Below are positions 12,033 through 27,000 of a stretch of DNA of 64,000 bases, in pieces; the first letter of the stretch is position 1; the number at the start of each line of letters is the position of its first letter. Under the pieces are notes generated by a model. That model searched no databases, was not told where the DNA came from, and worked only from the letters and a program-made list of their open reading frames with translations. The position numbers were made by a program, and so were the translations under genes. The stretch lies in the NCBI RefSeq assembly GCF_020382885.2, contig NC_058494.1:11674001-11738000 (forward strand), given 5' to 3'. This DNA is from Scatophagus argus (taxonomy: Eukaryota; Chordata; Actinopteri; Scatophagidae).

Positions 12033-15000
12033 GTACGTTTCTTTGCAAGTGCACGCACGTTTAGTAAAGCGGTTTTGCATTACTTAAAGTATGCATTTTA
12101 TTTTTAGCTCAGTACAGAAACCAAGCCGCATTGTTCAAAATGGAGCTTGCACTCAGAAACGGGCCTTTGTTTACCGTGTGCTCTGCTCGCCGCTGGCTTG
12201 CAGACTCCACGCTTCGACCGGCTCTCATGCTTTTGACTTATGTCTGATCAGCACATTTTTGTTGTTGTCCGTTTATAATGACGAATTTATTGGGGCTGTT
12301 TTTACGGACGTTTTCATTCGCGCTTTATTTAGCTCGCTTTCATACGCAAGGAGAAACAGCGTGTATGGACTGTTTTTTTGCCACTTTCCATTCATTTCAT
12401 TCATTCACCATTTCTACTTATGTAAAAGCACAGTAAGTACAGTTTCTACTATGTAATGTTAGACTACGCTCCGTCACAACACCTAACTTAGTTTATGAAT
12501 ATTATTTCCAATTGGCCTCGTATTAACAATTCGTAATTATACTTTTACTTAACTTGCAGTACTTAAATGAAAGTATCACCTGCTAAATAAATAATAATCG
12601 TTCACTGTTGTTGCTGTTGTTGTTGTTATTATTGTTATGAGTTATTCCTGTGTACCTTTTCCAGCTCTTTTTCGGAAGTCATTTTAGTTGCATAATGCTT
12701 CTCAAGGAGTTTGACAGGCCTTTGTTTTGAGAAGAGGCGCTCTTTTTCTCACTTGTTGCAAACATCAACTCATTACAATATTACGTGGTGCACCGTTACC
12801 ATAGTAACCACTCCTATGTTTATCAGGTGAGCAAATTAGATTTCTCACGTTTCCACTTGTAAACGGCCATATTAATGAGGTTGCGTCTGCCAAAATCAAT
12901 TGACACATCTGTTATGTAAAGTAATGCGCTGGACGCATTGTGCCAGCCACTGGGAATAATTGATTTAAAAAGGATTACAGAAATAGTTGTGAGATTGATA
13001 CAGACTTGGGCATTTTGTGCATTTCAATATCTCTTCAGCAGAAATGCTCGTTCTCTTGCTGTGTCCGTGATAGCAGACCCTTGTCTTTTTATTTTTAAAT
13101 ACTTTTTTTTTATTCAGAAAGTTCTGAAAGAAACAACCAAATGTTGATTGTATCTCTGCTTTAGTTTGCCCTATAACACTTCAATACAGTGGTCAAGCTT
13201 AGATGCAGTTTAATTGGTTCATATAATACTCACATGTACACGCTGTTTTCAAAAACATTGCACACTGACTCACACAATCTCTGTGTTTGATGCAGAATAA
13301 TGAACCTGCAGCGGTCAACCCTTTCCCTAGTTGTCACCTATTGTGAAGTAGCCAGTTCCACTGCTGTGGTCCTGTCACTGTTTTTCTCTTTACACATTAA
13401 TGCTAAAGCACAAAATTATACCAGTCCTAATACTAATATATTAGCTGAATAGTTATCAGCTTGGAGTTAATCAGCGGCTAGCACAGTGTTTACACTGAAG
13501 ATACATTGTGGCAAACATTGTGGATAAAGTGTTGTAATTTTAAAGATTTGTTGATTTGGATTCCTTATGAAGAGTTAATGCACCAACATACACTGCCAGT
13601 TTACTAATCCTACAGTGATTATAGAAATGTTTCTTCAAGGAGTTAAGCATTTAACCCCGGTCAGGAGCAGGGTCATTAGGTCAGCTTCAGTTACTTGTTC
13701 TGACTCACTCAGCTCAGCCATAAATGCAGGCTTATTCGAATTAATGTGGAATCAGATAATGTACAGATACACACAATCAATGGAGGACATATACAGTGCA
13801 TATGCTGTACCATCTGCATGTCTTTCACAGTTGAAAAAAAGGCATGCTTATACATCTAGTAGGAGCATTTCGCTTATTGTCTCAATAAGGGCTCTGACAA
13901 GAATGTGCATGCCTGCCTTTTTAATATGTCACTCCTTTCCCCCATTCTCTATTCCCCCTGTCCCTCACCTGTGATTCTCCAAAATTAAATTTTCCACTAG
14001 CTCTGTGAAGTATTTGGACAGGGTATTCCATTGATTATTGATATTGCATCTTTATTTATTAGATCAGAATTTAGATCTTGTAGACTTCAGTGGTGCCACC
14101 CTTCCTGCAGGCACTGTACTAGTGCAAAATCAGTATTGTGCAGTACAATAAAGCATTGAGTCCAGGCTTTAGGGTGCACCAACTAATGGTTAAGATGAGG
14201 TATAGAGCATATATAGCAGTCCATTGTAGTATTTAGCGCATCTGATAAAAATGCACAGAGTTGCCAAGTTTGAACATTTTGTGTTCAAATATCTGCATTT
14301 CATGTTTCTAGTGGAGTTGCTGTCTTTTTACATGTATATACTACAAAGAGTAGTCAAGCAGTACACACTGTACACAGTACACACTTGTGGTTTATATACG
14401 CAATTCCCGAGCATTTTCTTTTTCTTTTTTTTTGCTTCGGACACCACCTCTCTCACTCCTGACTTTTTGTCCTTTCACCTCTCACAGGCCGGAGAAAGAG
14501 TCGGGCGATGCAACCGCAGTCTCCCATCCTTGAGGCAAATGACATTCCTCCCCTTGAGCTTCCCAAGTCTTCTGAGGACCTCCTGGTCCCTACCTCACAG
14601 CTGCTCAACGTGTCTGCTGTCTATGAAGTCCTTCGCAACTTTGGCTCCGTTCTGCGGCTCTCCCCATTCCGGTTTGAGGATTTCTGTGCTGCTTTGGCCA
14701 GTCAGGAGCAGTGCACATTGCTGGCAGAGACCCACATCTCACTGCTCAAAGCTATTCTCAGAGAGGAGGATACTTCCAACACCACATTTGGTCCAGCCGA
14801 CGTGAAGGACTCCGTCAACTCCACTCTGTATTTTGTGGATGGTATGACATGGCCAGAGGTGTTGCGGGCGTACTGTGAGAGTGATCCGGAGTACCGGCAT
14901 ATTCTGCCTTTCCAGGAGGCTGAGGATTACCCATATGAACCGTTGGAGAGCAAAGTCAAAGTTCTCCAGTTTTTGGTGGACCAGTTCTTGGCAACCAACA

Positions 15001-18000
15001 TTGCCCGAGAGGAGCTAATGTCAGAAGGAGTGGTTGCCTACGATGACCACTGCAGGGTATGCCATCGCCTTGGTGACTTGCTGTGCTGTGAGACATGTTC
15101 AGCAGTTTACCATCTGGAGTGTGTGAAGCCGCCGTTGCAGGAAGTGCCAGAGGACGAGTGGCAGTGTGAGGTGTGTGTGGCTCACAAGGTACCCGGTGTG
15201 GCGGATTGCATCCCCGAGGCACAGAGGAGCAGACCATTTATTCGACAACTGCCAGTCGGCTTTGACCGACACCGCCGCAAATACTGGTTCCTTAACCGCC
15301 GTATTGCTGTGTAAGTTCATAGTGTTTAATTTATGTGCCGTGATTATTATGTAGGAGTAAACAGTACACGTTAGCGTGAGTGATTAAATCTTGTTACAGC
15401 CTAGCACATTGATGATATGCCATTTTCTAAATTTAAAACAAGTAATTAGTTAAAGTTACTAAAATATGCTAATATCACATAAACAGTTGGTTAAGACTCA
15501 TTGTGAAACTTGTGTATTTGGTCTTCATTCGCCATCATGGTCTCTCAGATTTAAATAATTTTTTTCAAGGGTCCTTGCCAAAGTAGCATACTTGCATTGC
15601 ACTACCAACTCACACGTTTGCTTCCATGATTTTATGTTGTCAGCGATTAGAAGAATATTTAGGTGCAAGAGTAATTAGTATAAAAGCTGTATACTTGAAA
15701 GCAGCAGTGTCTTCAAAGTTATTACATAACTTGGTGTCATAGTAAATGTTTAAATGTTCACAAATGTCACAAACAATCTCCTTGTGCATGTATGAACAAC
15801 ACCATACGGAAGAGAGATGCAGCCAGTAACTGTAATTTCCTTTCTACCCATTCATGTGGTGTGTTTTTTTAAGATTTGCAATCTTCTTTAGACACAGTTA
15901 TAATGTCTGTACAGCTCTTTGTGTGGTTGGCTTTATACTTGCTCTACACTTCTTGGTGATCCAAGGCATAAATAATGACCCTTTAATATTGGAAATCCAC
16001 ACTGAGCATGTGCTCAGCCTGTATTTCACCCCTCCTCCATTCAAGAAATAATGCTGCCACAGGTTAATCCCTGAGCATCACAGGGACTCGTGTTCGCACC
16101 TGCAGTTCATACACATTACATCTTAACCACAGACTTGGTCTATAAATTATGCTAATTTAAATTTCTACCACCTAAGATTTGTCTGGTGTTCAAAGCCAGG
16201 CTGCTGATCGTCATGCAGGGCCGAGTGACCTGCAGCGACCCATTCAAATTTACATCAAATTAACTGTGTCAGTATTAAAATGATAGGCCAGTACTTAGAA
16301 GGTCAAACATATGGACCACAAAATTATTAACTGAAAACAGATTTGTGGACCACATTATACATTATTACAGGACTGAAACCTGGGTCACAGTAAATGTCTT
16401 CCTTATGCTGTGTGTCATGCTGTAACTGCATGATTGTGTAAAGAATGGTACATTTTGTTATTGCTGTGCCATTATATTCATATTGCCAAAAAATAATGAA
16501 CACTTTGGTGCAAAGGTAAGTATACCACAAGTTTAGGGTTTTGCATATGAGTACAGGCCCGCGTGGTGGTTTGAACTACTGTTTCATAAATCAAAAATAA
16601 ATGCACTCCTCCATAAGATTTAGTCTGATCATCAGCAGTATTGGTCCCATACATTTGCAAATGGTCTTGGTATCGAGCAGTCACAGATGGTGTGTGTGTG
16701 TGTGCGGGCTGGGTCAGCTGCAGAGCACTTGCTACATAAACCATAAATGAGCGTGGATCACTTCAGCAGTGTAAGATTTAAGAGAGTTGGTGTCCTGAAT
16801 TTTGTCATGGCTGCATTTCGCTCCCTCTCTTCTTTTTCTGCTTGATCCTGCTCTCCAAATTGGCCCCCAGCAGGTGCTGCACTACTGATCTTCAGTCTCC
16901 CTTCAGAGGCTGTGTGTGTTTGTGCATACAAGTAGTGTGCACAGAGGAAAGTTTGTGTGGCTAGATCTACGTGCAATGAATGATATACACAGAAGTAAGG
17001 TGTTTGTGTGTGTGTCTGTCTGTGTGTGTGTTAACATGTGTCTCAAATAAGGGATGCTGAACGGACAGTATTGGGGCTTCACATTCCCTCGGCATGGACC
17101 ATGCTGAGCAAAAAGGCTGTCAGATATTCCACTCTTTATCAGCTGCTAAACAAACTCAAGTGTCCTAGTCAGTATTTCTTATTGTGCTGGGTTTTGCAGA
17201 AGCTAAGGCTTCCTACAAGCATCTACAGGTATATATGTTTTCATGGCAGACAGGGAGAACTGACCTTTTCGTATCTTATTCAGTTCTCAAGAGCAAGTCT
17301 TTGCTTTGTCTGTTCTGGATTACTGTAGAAACAGACCATGAATATTATATTCTTTGACTTGGCCATTTGGCAAAAGTACGACCAACATATTTTTTTCCCA
17401 AATTGATCAATATTTAATGTAATACAGTTTCAGTTCTAAATTGAAAATCAGTTGAAACAAGCACTGAAATTGTCAGTCGCTTCTCTTTTCTGTTACAATT
17501 CTGTATCGAGTTTGTGCTACCAGCCCTAGTTAAAAATAACATTAGTGTTTTAATATTTATTTTAATCTTAAACACTCAACATGATCATGTGTAAAAAAGC
17601 TTGATATCTCTTTTATGCTTACAGACTGTTAAATAGACCAAATAACTTCTCTAATTCTCTTCAGTACCACGGACAGCCAACATTTCAGAGGTGCTTCTAT
17701 CAGCTGAGCATGTGCACTGGCTCTTAAGTGCTGTTTTAGGAAACATGTAAATGTAAAAATTAAATGGAAATAGTCTTAGAAAACACTCTAAACCTCTAAG
17801 ATCAGTTGTTGCTGGGATGTTGTTGCCTACAAGACTCAAGCCATTCCTGTGACTGTAAGGCTTGTAAGAGTGGTAGCCTGTTGCTAGAAACACTTCAGAT
17901 AGTAATATCTGGCATGACAGATGCACTGCTGTTTCTGATGAATGTAGAGCTTAGTCATGTTTATTGTATCAGGAATAATACACATAAATCAGTGGGATGT

Positions 18001-21000
18001 AAATGTTTTAAATTTAGACAAATGGCTGATCTGCAGTTCCTTGTAAATTTGATGTGAAACACGATAAAAGGCAAACAAACAACATTAAAGCACATAAGTC
18101 ACACAACATATAGAAAGCAGTATCTTCCTGTTATGTCTTCTTTCTATTTGCCCTTCACCTCACTGTTGTGTCTTCTATTTTTTTTTGTTTGTTTGTTTGT
18201 TTTTTTACTTTTTCCCTTCTGTCTCCTTTCTTATGTCTCCCCTACAGTGAGGAGGACGGTGAGCAGGAGGACAAAACCATCTGGTACTATAGCACCAAGG
18301 TACATCCAAATCATAATTTTCTCTTACTGGGGATGTATGCTCTTCACAAAGGAAACCTCAACTACTTTGTTTTAAAAGACTCTTGTATTAATTACTTTCT
18401 CAAAGTTATTTGTCACACTCCCGCTCTCTCTTTGATTACCAAAATACATTTCAGCATTCTCTGTTTTTTTTTTTGGCAGCACTTCTATCATAGCATAGAG
18501 TTAATATTGTGTTGCACTTACTGAACTCTCTTCTAACTCTGTTCTTCCCAGGTTCAGCTTGCTGAGCTCATAGATTGTTTGGATAAGGAGTACTGGGAGG
18601 CGGACCTGTACGCAGCACTCGAGGAGATAAGGGACGAGGTGCACACGCATATGGACATCACTGAAGACTTAACCAACAAGGCCCGTGGCAGCAACAAGTG
18701 TTTTCTCACTGCTGCTAATGGTAAAAAGCTCTTGAGTCTTTCTTCATTTGGTGAAATTATTTTTTTCAGAGAATCTCATCACCAAGGTTAATTATGGCTC
18801 GTGGGGAAGAAGGGTCTCTTTAAGCCCAAGTCATTTTTCTTCCTGTCTGTCCCTCTCCACTCCTCCCTGTGCTTTCTCCTTTTATACTTATGAATGCCTC
18901 CCAGTCATAGATGGCCGAGCCATAGGAATCAACCCAGCTATTATGTAACCTTGCTCTGGTCCCAGTTTGGCCAGTATCCAGCACTCGAACTTCCCTTCAG
19001 TGCTTCATCCTGTCTTTTCTGTCTGAAGGGTGTCCACCAATTCCATGTGTTTGTTTTTTGCTCGCTGTGTTGATGAAAATGATGCACCTGTGAAGACACC
19101 ATATTTATAGCATCCAGTCTGCTGTGCCGTGGAAGTCCAATTAAACTTTGGAAAGTGGCTCTTCACTTAAAATGATGCTGCTATATGTGGTGTTAACTTC
19201 GGATGCAACAGCTTGAGAAGCTATCACTTCTAACAAGCATCTGCTGTGCACAGATAAGGTGAAGGTTACAACAGACTGTGATGTTTTTCTTTTTTTTTTT
19301 TATCCCCGAGAAGTAGATAACACAAGCATATAAAAATGTATGTCACTTGAGAGAATAGATACAGCTTTGTAAAACTTTTTCACACTAGCAGCAACAGTCT
19401 TATCTCTGTTTTTTGCTAGAGTGCACAGTACCATCTAGCTTAGCAACATCTCCAAAGTGTAAGGACGTGCGCGTAACACTCTGTAATATGAAGGCTACAC
19501 AAGTGAATAATTGGTTAGCAAATCATCCCTTAAAACCCATAAAGTAAATCCCTCATTGGTTTGGGACCTGTCCTGGTTAGTATATTTGAATATTACACCA
19601 ATAATCCACAAGAATGCTTTAGAATTTCAAAATGATTCCCATTCAACATGTGTGACACCATGAAGCTGTTTTCACAGCAAACATTCATTGCTGTCTCCAC
19701 TGTAGCCATCTTATGCTTCAGGAATAAACAGATTGAAGTCAGTGGACATTTTTGATTGACACATTCACATTTTCCTCTCTTTTCTTTCGGTGTCAGGATT
19801 GGATTTTTTTTTTTTTTTTACCAGAAGTAGCCAACTTTCTTTCCCTGTTTTTTTCTGGTTTCTTTGTGCTGTCCTGCTCACATTGTTTTTGGTGATTGCA
19901 ATTTAGGATTGAATAGGATAATGACTCCCATGTCTGCAAAGTTATCATGCGTCGCTCCACTTTAAATAACAATCAAATGATTAAGAGACATCAATTTACC
20001 ATCTGTTACCTGCTTTGTTAAATTTATGCAATCAGTGCCTATGGAGGTTTTCTATTGCTTTTATGTTTAAATATGTAATGATGCTAAATCCTCTTTGCAT
20101 TAATGAACCAGTCTGCTCACCTATCGTGCCTACCCTACCTAGCAGTATGTACTGCTGCTGTTGCACCTATTAACACTGGAGTTATCAGTCAAAAACACAG
20201 CATGATGTTATATTTTCCTCTGACCCCACACTGGAATCCCACACCTTTTTCGTGGTGTTTAGTAACAGATTATGATCTGAATTGCTCCCATTCAGTGTAC
20301 TTCACATTTTACTTGCAAATTTTGTAATGTAAATCCTATAAACAGTCTTAACAAGTTGATCCTTTGGAAGGCAATTCTGTGCCTTCTCCTAGTTTTGGGT
20401 GGAATTATAAAGTTTAAGCATGTCATAAAGCAGCCAGACAAACAAGAGAAAATAAAAAGGTTGGTCTTTATTTTTTTTGTTCGTTTTGGCTCAGTTCCCA
20501 AGCCACCTTTGTTCCCTGAAGTCTGACATCTTATCTTGCACTGAAGTTTAGTCTGTTGATGTAGTATTGTTTTCCTCCATCTCTTGACTCATTCAGCACT
20601 GTTCTGGGCTTTTCACATGCGATCTATTCATCACTGACAAACACCTTTTAGATTAATTATATAAAAGTTTTTTTGTACTAAATTTTATGAATCATGTGAC
20701 ATTACTTCTGAAGTTATTCCATTTGGACTTACAGTACAAGTCTCAGTCATTTGGATGCATTTCTTTGTCTGCTTTTTCCTGTGTTGTGTTGTTGATCATG
20801 CTGGTTAATCACAATTTCTTGGGTCAGCCCTTCCATTACTTTTGTCTTTCAACTTTTATCCTTTGTTTTCATCCAGAGGAGATCCTCGAGCGGTTGCGGG
20901 CTAAGAAGGAGGAGGAACTGGAAGAGGTAAAGAGACGGGCAGCTGAGGAGGCCCAGAAAGCACGACTGGAAAAGGAGAAGAAGGAGGTGGATGTCGAGAA

Positions 21001-24000
21001 GGAAGACGAGGAAGCTAAATTCAAGGATGAGGCGCAGCAGGAGAGCAAGGTCAAAGCTCTGACAAGGGAGGAGGAGCAGGAGGAGGCAAAAGAAGCGCTC
21101 ACGGAAGAGAAAAAGGAAGGCGTCAGAATGGGAGGTGACTATGACGTTTATTTTTTTACAAAGTAATGATAGTTTTAACATAAAAATGTTCTAAATTCTG
21201 ACCTGTAAAGCTGCTTCTCTGGAGCTACGTACCTCCTCTTTGTTTTGTTTTTGATCCTTGGACAAAAGGACATCATCACAATGCTGTAATTAGTTATTGA
21301 CTGAAGAATCAATTTTGCACTTGTTTGGGTCTTAGACCAATTAGAAACACGTTGGCACTCAAAAAGCACATATGTTTATGAATCTGTGTTTCTTGCTGGA
21401 TATGTACGCACATTGTTTACAACATTGCTGCTGTTCACCTGTAGTTGAAGCTCCACCCACTGGCCAAGAAGGCGGTAGTGGCAGTAGAATCCCTGATGGA
21501 CCTATACTTCCAGCAACCACTGCTCCAACACAAAGCACCCACACTGCTGTGAGCTATAGCCCGGCCACTGGTTCTCCAAAACCCCCAGCCTCCACCGTAG
21601 AGGCTCTGATAGAGGGATGTTCCCATATGGAGGTCTCTGACAACACCAAAGGTATACAAAGGACATTTCTAGGGTGAAGTTGACCTCATTAAGATCTTTT
21701 GGGGGATCTGCCTGCTTTACTGCCAGTCTGCTACTTCACAGGATTGCGTGGTGAATCTCATACATCTCCAGCAACTTGTTCGCCCCCAGTGCTTTAGCGC
21801 TTTTCCCCAACCATTTCCCAGCCTGCCTCTTTGCATGTGGCTCTCACCCCATCTGCTGACTTTCGTGTTCAGTGTTCCAGTGATTTTTTTCCTTGTTTTT
21901 CAAAACCTGGTTTCAGCCCCGGAACGCTTGCAGCTATTTAGCACTTGATCTCCTCAGGCTCTCCTTTTCTCCAAACAGCTAAGAAGTTGATTGCATCGAT
22001 TGATTTGCAATCAAATGGCATTGTGACTGCAATCAACATGACTAAACCAAAGCCTCAGTCAACTGAGGACAGCATCCACATTGTCTGGTGCAGTAATTCC
22101 TATAAGAAGCCTTTCTTTTGTTGCTTGCTTGTAATTGGAACCTCTGGTTAGATAGCTGTCGATTTAGGCATTGCCTTTTCTGAAAATTGTTCAGTGATGA
22201 TCTGTACATATTCATTCTTAATATACCAAACTTTACCATTTATTGTTGTTTTCACTGTGGTCGCATATGCACAAGCCTTGCCTTGACTGGTCACCCATTG
22301 TTTTCAAGTGACCATCCCTCTATTTGAACTGGTTTTTTGGTGCATGCATTACACACAGTATATCAGTAGAGGGAGCTACAGCCTAAACTGTTTTAGAACT
22401 ATCACAAGAAAGTTTCTGTCTCCATCAGAACCTCCTATTTATTGGTCATTGTTGACAGCTTTGATGGTAATTTTCTTGGTTTTTGATTCAGCAGTTTCAG
22501 TCTGGGCTAACACCTGCACTTGTACTGTACCACTGGAACACTTAGCAGGACCAGTGGAAATGTGTCAGATAATGACTGGTGACAACAAAATCAGGACAAC
22601 TGGGACAGGCTTTTTTATGTAATAGTCGATACTATTTGTGATCTTCTGTCTGCGCTGCAGAAAGCCCACCATCGAATTCTGTCCCCGTCAGTGGAGACGA
22701 CATCCCCAGCCTGAGCCAGCCCACCCAAGCAAATGAGGAGAATAGTAATAGCAGCATGGGAGCTGGGGTCCCTCCCAGGGGTCCTGAACCTCCAGACCTG
22801 GCTGACAAGTCCTCCCAGTCATCCCTTGCCAGCCTTGATGACACAGGTTGAACATAACAACACTTCATAATAACTTCTTACCCGGTCATACATTTACATG
22901 GTAGTTTTATCTATCTGAGAAAATCAGTGAATGCCTTTAATTTTCATGACTGCTCTCATAACACTTTCAGTGATTATTGCATATCATCACATCATATTCA
23001 TAAGGAATTTTCAACTGTGTGTAACTTTGTTTCTTCTGTGTTTGATTGAACCGGGCACTGGGGAACTTCCAGTGGACAGTAAGGACTCGGCCAACGGCGA
23101 TACAACAGGCCTCAGCAGTAAGAAGTCTTCAGCGACTCGAATGGTGACCCGGCTGAGGAATCCAGAGAGCAAGCTGAGCCAGCTAAAAAATCAGCAGGTG
23201 GCTGCTGCTGTCCACGAAGCCAACAAGGGGTTCAAAGAGGGCAAAGAGGTGACAGTAACCATATGTGATAATGATTTTGCTCGTTCAGACTCATTCAGTT
23301 AATGAAAATGCCTGCACAGTGTCAAATGCAGATGCACAGAAAAGGTCAAAATATGTATGAAGGTGAGGTTAAGGTTTTTAGGTAAGAATTCAGATTAAGT
23401 GATAATGTTTAGGCTAAGCGTTTCCCCCCAGACAAGTTGTTAGGGAGCAAGGCATTGCCATCCATTCGCGATCACACTCAGTGACTTGGTATTTACTACT
23501 GTTTGAAGCAATGTTAATGCTGTTGATACTTGACTGTTCTTGTTATACTGTTATTGCCAAGTAGGACAGGGTGCTCGCTGAGTGCAGTTTGTTGACTCGT
23601 GACTGGAATCACAAAGGCTGCTTAACGTTTACCTTCCTTCCTTCCCTCAATAGGTACTAGTAGTAAATGCACAAGGTGACATCACTCGTGTCAGCACACG
23701 CAACAGCAAGGACGTGGTGATGAAGGGGACTCTCAGCCAGTACTTCAAACTTGGCCAGGAGGGGAAATATCGTGTCTATCATAACCAGTACAGCTCCAAT
23801 GCTGTGGCACTCAACAAGCACCAGCACAGAGAGGCAAGCAGCATGATGATTTGTTTGTTTCTGAATGTTCATAAAAAGTCTGTCATTACCTTAACATTGT
23901 AAGGGTTTCTTCCATTGGCATTTATTTACTGATTGAATGTCTGCTATGTTATATTGGCCTGTCATAGGCTTAACCTAACCATGCATAGAGCAGTTACCTA

Positions 24001-27000
24001 AGTGGGCAAAGTGGGCTAAGGCATGCCAGATACTGAATGGGGCACCAACAAAGATGATAAGAATTTGACAGTGAAATGTCTTGTGCTTCAGATGCCTAAG
24101 CAAAATCCTTGACAAAAACCTGCTTAATTTGTCTTTTCATCAGGACCACGACAAGAGGCGGCATCTCTCCCACAAGTTCTGCATGACCCCAGCAGGAGAG
24201 TTCAAGTGGAACGGGTCCATTAATGGCTCTAAGGTTCTGACCATCTCCACACTGAGACTCACCATCATCCAGCTGGAGAACAATGTTCCAGCACCATTCA
24301 TGCATCCTAACTGGGCCTCTCACAGGTAGAGATCAGTCAGTGAGATGTGCAATATGGAAATCATGTATTACAACTCTGATGTCTTGCTATGTGTTTAATA
24401 ACCATATCAAAAGTTTATTGACTGTTGGTCTTAGGGTGTTATCTCTAATTATAGAGATGTCAGAATCTTTTTTCTTCCTTACCAAAAGTTAAAGCATACT
24501 ATGACCAAACTGAAAACTAATAATAATAATTTGTTTGATGTTTCTTTGCTTGTTTTGTAGGACCAATTGGATCAAAGCAGTCCAGATGTGCAGTAAGGCC
24601 AGAGAGTTTGCTCTGGCTCTGGCGATCCTGGAGTGTGCCATCAAGCCTGTGGCTATGCTGCCTCTCTGGAAGGACTCACTAGGCCATACCAGGTACAGAC
24701 TTTGAATATTACACTCTGTGTGTGTGCACTGCATATACTATATACATAATACATATATTTATAATATTCATCAGTCAGTTTACATACTTATATATTGTCC
24801 TCAAGACCTCTCCACAAATTCAGTTTGAATATAAAATATAATTAAAATAAACTAACAAGCATTGGATGCATGTAGAAGATAGTAGTGAGTGTAGCAAGCA
24901 GAAGCGATCATAACCAGATCAGATCAAAGGGCCCACCCTAGCTGTGAGGCATAATATTTAGACTGCAGTCCACTACCACTACCACCCACCTCTGCCTGTA
25001 CTACAGCCTCAACGCCACAACGTCCCTTTAAAGAAGCCATTGTCCAAGATTTCACAAGCTTAGGACCTGAATGTGTGTATGTGTGTGACTGAACTGTAGC
25101 ACAGACAAGTGAGTGTGTGAGTGTTTCATGGAAACATTCCAAGAGCAACTGTAACCTTCTCCTCTTTTAACAGCACTTTACTCATACATTTACTTTACTC
25201 AAGAAGCTTTCCAATCTTTTATTTAAAGTTGATGACATGAAAAGTTATTGGTGACATAAGATGTATTTGCCAGTGGCTGAACAAAGTTGCGCTCGATTTT
25301 CTGTGGATTGTGTTGCCCAAAAAGTTTCTTTTGTTTGCTGGGCTTCTATTTTGCCTTTTGACTTGGTGCAGAATTGATTACTCTCACATTGCAGCTGACT
25401 GTCCTTTATTACTATTTTAAAATAAAATTTCAGGTTAAACCGCATGACATCCATGGAGCGTGAGGAGAAAGAGAAAGTAAAGAAGAGGGAGAAGAAGTTG
25501 GAGGATGAGGAGACAATGCAGCAGGCGACGTGGGTCAAGTACACCTTCCCAATCAAACATCAGGTAGGCCACAAACCTGGTCTTTTCAATCCTGGCGCTA
25601 GATGAATTAGTTATGTTGGATTTATTTATTTGTTTTTGCCATCAATACAACACGTCACAAGTAGCACACCCTTAGACACCCTTGAGACTGGACTGGAAGA
25701 TTGATTTGTCACAAGCAATGCAGGATAGAAAAATGCGGTAATAATACCTCAGTCTAGTCTACTTCTACTGAGACTCTAATGCCTAGAAAACTAATTCATT
25801 GCTGTGGGAGATGCTCGTGTATGTGCGTAAGTGACCATAAAGGTCTTTTTGATGCAGCAAGCTGGGCTCTGCCATGAGTCATTTTCCTTAGCAGTTAATA
25901 ATCAGCGTGTGAATGACCTCTAAACTTTTAACTCTCTTTGTACCTTTGCTCTCTTCTGCCCCAATTCCTTTTTTTGTCTTCTCACTTTTCTCTACATGCA
26001 CATTTCACCTCTTGCTGTGACTTCATCTCTCTTGTCTTTATTCCTCTTGTACTTTCTCGTGTTATGTGAAGGTGTGGAAGCAGAAAGGAGAGGAGTATCG
26101 TGTCACTGGCTATGGGGGCTGGAGTTGGATCAGTAAGACTTACGTGCACCAGTTTGTTCCCAGACTTCCTGGCAACACCAACGCTAACTACCGCAAAGAA
26201 CTGGAAGGTCTGGTGTTTGAGATTTTGTGGCCTAATGTGGTTTTTTGGTTATTTTGAATTTTGTTTTCTCTAATTTCAAGTCTATTTGACACTGAGAGTG
26301 CATTAGTCTCTTGTTCAGTAATCTCAATGACATCATTGTGTGTGTTGGCTGGCGTTCAGTGAATTAAGTCTCTCTCTGTGGATGTCAGTGAGTAATCTAC
26401 TAAATTTTTTTAGTCATTTTGTTTTCATGAGCTAAGAGCTAACCAAAGACCTCATAAATACTTTGGTCTCTTTTTTATTCATGCTCTTCTTGTTTATCCT
26501 TTAACTTTCAGCTGCTACTAGTCACTTCAAATGTTCAGTAAAGCTGCAAGTTAATTGCAGTGTCGTTCTCTATGTTATACAATCTGAACTATGTGAAAAT
26601 CCTTGCCACTTTTGTTTATTTTTCAATAAATGATGGGTTGGGCTTCAAAATGGATTAATTAATAGCCATTATCAATAGATCCATGTGTTTTGGATTTAAC
26701 TAATTTGAAAAATAAACTCTCACTGTCATTGTGTTTTTCAAAAGATGCTAAACTTGGCAAGAAATGTACCCTGTTGGACTTGAGTCGACGGACCAGCGTA
26801 GCTGAACCAGAACCTCAGGGAGCTGCTGTCCTAAGTTGTGAGGCAAAAGTTCAAGACTCCTCTAGCATCTCTGAGCCCACAACAGATCATTTTATGTCTG
26901 TCAAAGATATGGAGTCTAATGAGAGGATGGAAGAAGAAGAGAAAGAAGGGGCGGATGAAAGAGAAAAGTCAGAGGAACTATCAGCTGATGAATCACCCGT

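Larger units (their letters stand above)
11160..12050 (+). promoter_or_regulatory. bptf promoter and CpG-rich first exon
   Basis: Base composition shifts sharply to CpG-rich here compared with its flanks. An ETS-type ACTTCCGG lies at 11168-11175. A YY1-like AAAATGGCGTC at 11255-11265 overlaps the first upstream ATG. There is no TATA box in a convincing place. This fits a TATA-less CpG-island promoter with transcription starting at about 11200-11250. The start site itself is inferred. Confidence 0.6.

Noticed and set aside
20849..21181. Minus-strand Ser/Leu-rich open frames opposite bptf exon 5
   Set aside because: Shadow frames created by the Glu/Lys-rich codons of the plus-strand coding exon.
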